Source: Annona cherimola (lineage: Eukaryota > Streptophyta > Magnoliopsida > Magnoliales > Annonaceae). Taken from it: 64,000 bases of DNA. The notes under the pieces were generated by a model, which made no database searches, was not told the origin of the DNA, and saw only the letters and a program-made list of their open reading frames with translations. The translations under genes and the position numbers were made by a program. The DNA lies in the NCBI GenBank assembly GCA_030490835.1, contig CM059975.1, positions 35,248,133-35,312,132 of the forward strand. Reading direction: 5' to 3'. Shown here in pieces: positions 58,297 through 64,000 of the stretch. Positions within the stretch are counted from its first letter, which is position 1. The number at the start of each line of letters is the position of its first letter.

Positions 58297-59426
58297 TAGG
58301 GGTGCAACTTGGTACCGGGTTGGTCCGAACCCGCCCGACCCGACCCGGTACCAAAACTAAAAATGGATTTTATTTTTAAGATTTTTTCCAAAATAGACCC
58401 GGTTTCAACCCGACCCGTAGAAACCCAAAACCAAACCTGGGTTCACACCAACCCGGTACCAAAACCCGACCCGGTCCGAACCCGATGTAATTTATATATA
58501 ATTTTTTCATAAATTATACATTTTTAAAGTTTTTTGGAAACTTTGGAGACATAAATTCATTTGAATTTTGAATTTGTTTAAAAGTAGATGTAAACTTATT
58601 TAAACTTGATATTTGTTTATATTGTCATTTTAAATTTGGATTGCACTTAAATTAGATTGGAATGTTGAACCATTATTCTTAGTGTATTTAGATTTAGTTG
58701 TTTTGAATAACTGTTATGTGGATTATGTTTAAATTTGAGTTGGCATGATAAATCTATTTCATATTATACTTTCTGTTAGTATGAGAAATCTATAGTTTGA
58801 ATTTCATATTATAGTATAAATTTGATTTATATTTTAAGTTTATTGGTATGACAAGTGGTCAATTTTTATTTTAGCAATTTGTATGATAAATATTCAGTTT
58901 GAATTCAATTTCAGTAATTTGTATGATAGTGTTTAGTTTCAACTACAATAGTTGGTATGATATGTTCATTTTTTATTTGCTACATTTGAGTCATTTCCAT
59001 TAGCTATTAAATAGAAATGACCAACTAGTCATAAAACTAACTAATTTATCATTTACTTGTGTCTATAGGGTGCTGAAAAATTGCTCGCAGAGTTTATTCA
59101 AAGAATATTGCAAAATTCAACATGATATTGCAAAATTCTTTGAAAGGATATTGCGGAATTCAGCGTGAGACTTGACTTCATAAACACAAGTATATATATT
59201 CCAATAATTTTCTTTTAGATTATAATTAAATTTGGAAAAAAAAACAGTTTATTGGTAACCCGAATTCTAACCCGAAACCAAACCAAAACCAATGCAAACC
59301 CGGTCCTAACCCGGTCCGAACTCGGATTAAATTCTTAGGGTTTGGGTTTGGGTTTACTCCAACCCGGTTGGCTTAGGGTTTGGGTTCACTCCAACCCGGT
59401 ATAACCCGACCCGAGTTGCACCCCTA
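58297..59426. mobile_element. Non-autonomous hAT element (1.13 kb)
   Basis: Terminal inverted repeats TAGGGGTGCAACTTGG and CCGAGTTGCACCCCTA, with a perfect 8-bp TSD catttggt at 58289-58296 and 59427-59434. The subterminal regions are packed with acccggt/acccgaccc motifs in both orientations (58310-58480 and 59255-59415), likely transposase-binding repeats. No transposase. Confidence 0.92.
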
Positions 59427-59732
59427 CATTTGGTAGATCAACCACTAAAACATATGTAGATATAATTTTTCATTATTTGATTTTTAAAAAAAATATTTGT
59501 TTAGAAAATATTATTTTTAATAAGATTTCATTATTATTGGAAAAGTTCAAAAATATTGTTTATATAAAAAATTATGCTATGTCATTTAAAGTTCATATAA
59601 TGAAGATACTCTCAACGATATCAACTTCAATATTTATTTTTGGATTTTTGAAAATTTAATATTATTTTTTATTTTTTGCATGTAATTGAATCTAACAGGA
59701 TTTAACTCGATCTAGCTATATCTAACCAAATC

Positions 59733-59867
59733 TAACTTTTGATATTAATAAGTTATTCCGAATTTAACATTTGTAATATGATCCTAAACTTCTTATAAGA
59801 TCATTTATACCTTAATTACAAAAATTAAAACTCAGATAATACAATTTAATGAAATCATCTAAATTTA
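59733..59867 (+). repeat. Duplicated segment, copy 1
   Basis: taacttttgatattaataag to aaattta, repeated at 61375-61500 with scattered changes. Without the hAT element the period is about 231 bp, so this was a tandem duplication later split by the hAT insertion. Confidence 0.8.
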
Positions 59868-59868
59868 T

Positions 59869-61271
59869 CAATGTTGTCAGAACCGAACCAGTGATCGAAC
59901 CAGTAAAAGAACTGGTCTGGTTCGAACCGGTTTGAACCGATGATGTCAGCATGACATATTTACAATGTCATAAATATGTAATTATTTTTAAATTAATTAT
60001 ATGTTGGTAAGATTATATATTCATAACTCTTTTTTCGAAGAATATATTCATAACTCTTAAATCTACATATTAGACTCTAATTATCATAACAAATCATGTA
60101 GGAAAAATTAATTGAAAATGTTCAGCATAGATACTTTAAAATTTAACCAACTACTCAATTAGTAATTCACTAAATTTTAAATATCATCACTATATAATTA
60201 TATAATTTTAAAATAGCAACTTGTCTACTAAATTTCAATCTGCATAATATATAATCTTAGGAAGCAATAAATTTGAACTTCTAAACTACAAAATATAATT
60301 CTAACAGGCACATAACAGCGAAATATAATTTAAAACAACTGCATGAATGCATAATGCATATGTATAATTTTAAATACAAATTATTATAATGCAGCAGCTA
60401 GCAAGTAGCAACACAATATCTATGAAGGCATCTCGATGAAGATAATTAGAGAGGTCATAGCATATAGGAGCATGTGTGCAGCAAGAGCAGGGAGGTCACA
60501 TCATCACAACAGCTTCTTCTCCTATCGTCTTCCATCATCAGAGAGGACGCCAACAAAATATACAGCATTATGCGCCGAGAACTAACTGTTGCCAAGAGTT
60601 AAGATTTGCTTGGTGGTGGGAGAGCAACAGCTGACGTTTCCAATTTGGGGGGGAATGAAAATAGGAATTGGAAAATTAGGCGGCAGAGCACTAGCAACTA
60701 GCTACAAGAAGAAAGGAGCTTGGATTTTGCTGTTTCGGAAGCAGGAATCTCTACAATATTGATGGGGTTTTACCGTTTCAAAATCAAGAAGGCTGGATTT
60801 GAGAAGCAGATAGACCAATGGCGGTCGAGTCATTGATGAGAAGGAGATTGGAGGCTATGCAATCGGACGCAAGGACTGTTGCCTCTTGGAGAGGTTGAGA
60901 GGGGAGAACAATGACAACGACAGAGACCGGAGAGGATGATGGTTCCGGCGTGATACAAGGGAGTGGAGAAGAGAGTCAGCCAGCTAGGGTTGGGTTGTTG
61001 ACTTCTTAATTGAAAGCAGAGGAAGGGCGGGAGCTAAATCGATTTGGGATTTTGGGGGCAAAAAATTCACGCCGATTACTTTCAATATTTTCCTTCGATG
61101 GGCAAACCAGCTGAACCAAGTTCAACCGGAAATTCCGGTTTGATCGCGGTTCAAGTGGTTCGGACGGTTTAATGGAAACAAACCGGACTGGTTACATATG
61201 AACAGGACTCGAGATCGGTTCCCAGTCGAACTGGTTCGACAGGCCGGTCCGATCTAGTTCTGACAACACTG
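59869..61271. mobile_element. Non-autonomous hAT element (1.4 kb) with GC-rich cargo
   Basis: Termini CAATGTTGTCAGAAC and, inverted, CAGTGTTGTCAGAAC (one mismatch). 8-bp TSD aaatttat at 59861-59868 and 61272-61279. Subterminal ggttcgaaccggtt-type motifs repeat at both ends. The centre (about 60450-61050) is GC-rich, unlike the AT-rich flanks, and may be captured host DNA, but no open frame is recognisable. No transposase. Confidence 0.88.
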
Positions 61272-61285
61272 AAATTTATAATATC

Positions 61286-61590
61286 TAATTGGATCTAACC
61301 GAATAAAACAAATCTGACTGAATCTAATAGCATTAAACCGAATTTAACTAGATATAATTGGATATAACTTCTAATATTAATAAGTTAATTCTAATTTAAC
61401 ACATGTAATATGATCCTAGACCCCTTATAAGGTCATTTATACCTTAATTACAGAAAATAAAACTCAAATAATACGATTTAATGAAATCTACCTAAATCTA
61501 ACGGCATCTAACCGGATTTAGCAGTATCTAACCGGATTTAGCAACATCTAACTGGATCTAACCGGATTTAATCGCATCTGACAGCATCTA
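61286..61590 (+). repeat. atctaac(c/t)gg minisatellite-like tract and duplicate copy 2
   Basis: Degenerate units around ggatctaaccg and ggatttaac recur (61290-61370 and again 61493-61590); the same units occur before copy 1 (59685-59735). 61375-61500 is the second copy of the duplication. Confidence 0.75.
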
Positions 61591-61600
61591 ATTTTAATAT

Positions 61601-62878
61601 TTTTAAAAAAAATTTGCATAAATTTATGAACTTTGCAAAAGATATATACTTAATAATTCATTTTAGAGCTATATGAACCTTGATTTTGAATTAAATAATT
61701 TTAAAACTAAATAAATATATAAACTATAATTAAGATAATAATTAATTTAAATTAAATGAATTAAAATTTTAAATAAATATATAACTATAGTTTAGATTTA
61801 ATAATGTAAACATATACAAATTATTTGTAATTACATTTAAATAAAATATCTAAAAGATATAATAATAAAAATTATTGCATATACGTTTTTGTTATAAAAT
61901 TTGTGTGAATCAAAATAGAAGCTAAAAAAAATAAAAATACAATGAAAATAAAAGGAAGTGATTAAAGTCGACCAACTGAAAAGGAGGTTATCATATTAGT
62001 TTAAATTTTCAAATGAAACTTTTGTTTAATCAATGCCATTTACCATTTCACCTATATGTACATATGTACCTAGCAAAAATATTTTAAATAAATTTGTATA
62101 TTTTCCAAAATATATAGACTTAATAATTCATTTTAAAACTATACAAACCTTGATTTTGTATCAAACGTAATCGTTTATATTTGAAAATCAATAGAACATA
62201 TTTGTATGATTCATTTAGATCCATCTGGAAATTCATTCAGCGGGAATGTTTTTATGTAATCCCTTCCATTTTTAACATCTAAATGGTTAATAAAAAATTC
62301 ACTTCATAAAAGCTAGCTCCTTCATTCAAATGTACATCATCTTATTATTTTTCAAAAAATCAAATAGTTTTGTGCCTACAAGGCAATATACTATTTTTTG
62401 TGATTATTGGTCATGCGACTACTACACAAATGACAACTGAACATATTAATAATTAAACAAATGGCCTACAAAATGAATACTACTCATTTTAGGTTTTTCA
62501 CTTGAACGGATTATAAATAACTGAACAAACAGGTTGTGTTTATTTTGTACCAGTTTATCTATTGTTGTAATTTCTGTTTCGTTCACCCCCTTTATTCCTC
62601 ACTTTTTCAAATGGCAATATACGTGATTAAAATTCATTTTTGGATAAGATGAAGACAGCCTAGCTTAAAGCTTCACTTCTGCTGAAATGTGTTTTGTTGG
62701 GGGATAGTAAGCTCGAAAATCTCTAATTTCTTCTGGATTAGAAAGAATTCACCAAAACCATATGATGTTCGGATACATGCACAATGTAACGAACCACCAA
62801 GTTTTCCATCAAAACAAGTATGGTTCAATTCATAAAGAAATTGAAATACAGATATAAGGATACAAATTACATGTGTCG
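61601..62878. other. AT-rich intergenic DNA
   Basis: No coding region or complete element seen. aaatatatagacttaataat-type sequence occurs at about 61640 and 62110 with the following attcattttaga/aaact, an old local duplication. Confidence 0.4.
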
Positions 62879-62884
62879 TTTATT
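62879..62884 (-). terminator. Candidate poly(A) signal of the right-edge gene
   Basis: AATAAA on the minus strand about 200 nt after the stop codon at 63086. Confidence 0.4.
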
Positions 62885-63085
62885 ACAAAAATAAAACAAA
62901 AAAATTTACAATTTCCAAATGAACAACTCTAACTACTACAATGAAAAGGATTTCACACAGAAATTTTATGATTTCCTTTGTCCTAACTCTACATTTGAGA
63001 AGAAACTGCCATCCATATAGTCTAACTGTGAGTTATGGAAAGTTTTTCAAGCTCTAGCCTCCTTCAAGTATTCACCAGTCATCAA

Positions 63086-63865
63086 TTATTTCAATGTATC
63101 TTGCTTTAATACTTGTTTCCAATAACCTGAAAATAAAACATGTCATCCATAGAAGAATACGCTCAAATTGAGTAATAAAAATCATGAAAGGAAACAAAAG
63201 CCTCTAGAACACCATTTACATGAAGTATCAAAACAGAAACCCTGCGCAAAGCAACCATTAAGTATTTACACAAGCTGCATATCGATCAGAAATATGCATG
63301 CAAGTCTCCATTTTTAAAAGAAGTAATGGTATCAATAATATGATCATTAACTAAGACCAAAAAAATATTGGTATAATATTACAAATACTCGAAACATGAA
63401 AATTAGACCATCAAACAATGATGCATTCATCAAACAATGACAATTACAAATCCATTGAGAATTAGACCATTAGTAGGGGTGCAACTCGAGCTCACAAAAC
63501 TCTAGTTCACCTCAACCCTAACCCTAACCCTATTTGTAAAACTTCAACTCTAGCCCTAACCCGAACCCTATTTGTAAACCTCAAACTCTAACTCTATTTT
63601 TGAAATTCGGCCTCGGGTTGAGTTTCAAGTTGACATTCTCCTATTAATATGTCTTTGTTACTCATCCTATATATATATATATATATATTCTATTACAAAC
63701 CTATTGTATAAAAAAGTTTAAAAAACAATTTATTACACAAAAGTAAGAAAAATTCAAATACTGCTTAAGAGTAGAAAGAATGAAACCTGTTTTCAGCCTT
63801 CTCTTTGCATCGAGTAGAATAATAGCTTTATTTTTTACAACATAGAAGTACAACCGTTTTTCATT
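63086..63865 (-). CDS. Last two exons of an unidentified host gene (partial)
   Basis: Penultimate exon 63787-63865: acceptor ttgcag, then 26 codons starting NEKRLYFYVVKNKAI and ending RRLKT plus one base; donor gtttca. Last exon 63086-63126: acceptor tttcag, then GTTATTGG.., which completes a Gly codon and reads YWKQVLKQDTLK and TAA. Phases agree across the 660-bp intron, and a poly(A) signal follows. The rest lies to the right of the window. The C-terminus is lysine-rich with alternating hydrophobic residues; I do not recognise the family. A hAT fragment lies in the intron. The case rests on splice signals and phase, not on homology. Confidence 0.5.
63474..63640. mobile_element. Fragment of a hAT element in an intron
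   Basis: Starts TAGGGGTGCAACTCGAGC and matches the right end of the hAT element at 48325-55768 in reverse (ccctaaccctaaccctattt, then tttttgaaattcggcctcgg). The other terminus is not seen before the next exon, so it is truncated or decayed. Confidence 0.65.
63668..63690. repeat. (TA)n tract
   Basis: About ten TA units in the intron of the partial gene. Confidence 0.85.
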
Positions 63866-64000
63866 CTGCAATTTAACACCAATATCACAACTATAACATC
63901 AATATTATCATCCAATTGTAAGATAAACCTTATCATATCAATTGCAATAAAATAAAATCATCCAAAAACCACAAAATATCAAGTCGAATAAGATTATATT

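Noticed and set aside
63510..63540. Telomere-type repeat (ccctaaccctaaccct)
   Set aside because: Only about three units, and they align with the interior of the hAT element at 48325-55768, which has the same motif in reverse.
1..64000. CRISPR array, bacterial operons or an organelle insertion
   Set aside because: No spaced direct repeats, no operon structure, and no rRNA, chloroplast or mitochondrial genes recognised.

Overview
This window looks like nuclear DNA from a flowering plant. It is AT-rich and gene-poor, and most of it is transposable elements, many inserted into one another. The families are typical of plants: RTE and L1 LINEs, tRNA-derived SINEs, Ty3/gypsy elements including a chromovirus primed by initiator tRNA-Met, PIF/Harbinger and hAT DNA transposons. 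I cannot name the species. Only two host loci are supported: one single-exon NDR1/HIN1-like (LEA_2) membrane-protein gene on the minus strand (12526-13104), and the last two exons of an unidentified minus-strand gene that runs off the right edge (63086-63865).

Left part (1-19 kb). A nearly full-length, decayed RTE LINE on the minus strand (about 291-7332) is split by a 3.7 kb solo LTR (1480-5175). Then come two small fold-back repeats, an 83-bp tandem duplication, two SINEs with clear target-site duplications (TSDs) and the NHL gene. A second copy of the large solo LTR, in the opposite orientation (14390-18378, perfect TSD), sits inside what may be an older copia-type LTR (13793-19182).

Middle part (19-43 kb). 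A complete but non-autonomous LTR element (19891-25701, TSD atgac) has a gag-like remnant and no pol. A minus-strand L1 LINE (27366-31454) keeps one reading frame for nearly all of ORF2, broken by two stops and one C-terminal frameshift. An 11.3 kb chromovirus (31857-43127, TSD ttatt) has both LTRs. A SINE has landed in its 5' LTR only, a solo LTR related to the 19.9-25.7 kb family lies between nucleocapsid and protease, and a 77-bp duplication covers the RT catalytic box.

Right part (43-64 kb). This is a nest of DNA transposons. A decayed PIF/Harbinger (PIF-A) was entered by a non-autonomous hAT (48325-55768). That was entered by a better preserved PIF/Harbinger (PIF-B, 48826-55267), and PIF-B by a truncated RTE (49295-49754). 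Both PIF copies encode, beside the DDE transposase and the Myb-like accessory protein, a small protein with an RNase H1 N-terminal (viroplasmin-type) domain; this is the most unusual feature of the window. Two more non-autonomous hAT elements with 8-bp TSDs (58297-59426 and 59869-61271), an atctaac-type minisatellite and the partial host gene complete the window.

The layering gives a relative order of events without any dating: host gene, then older elements, then younger elements, using TSDs and empty sites seen inside the window.
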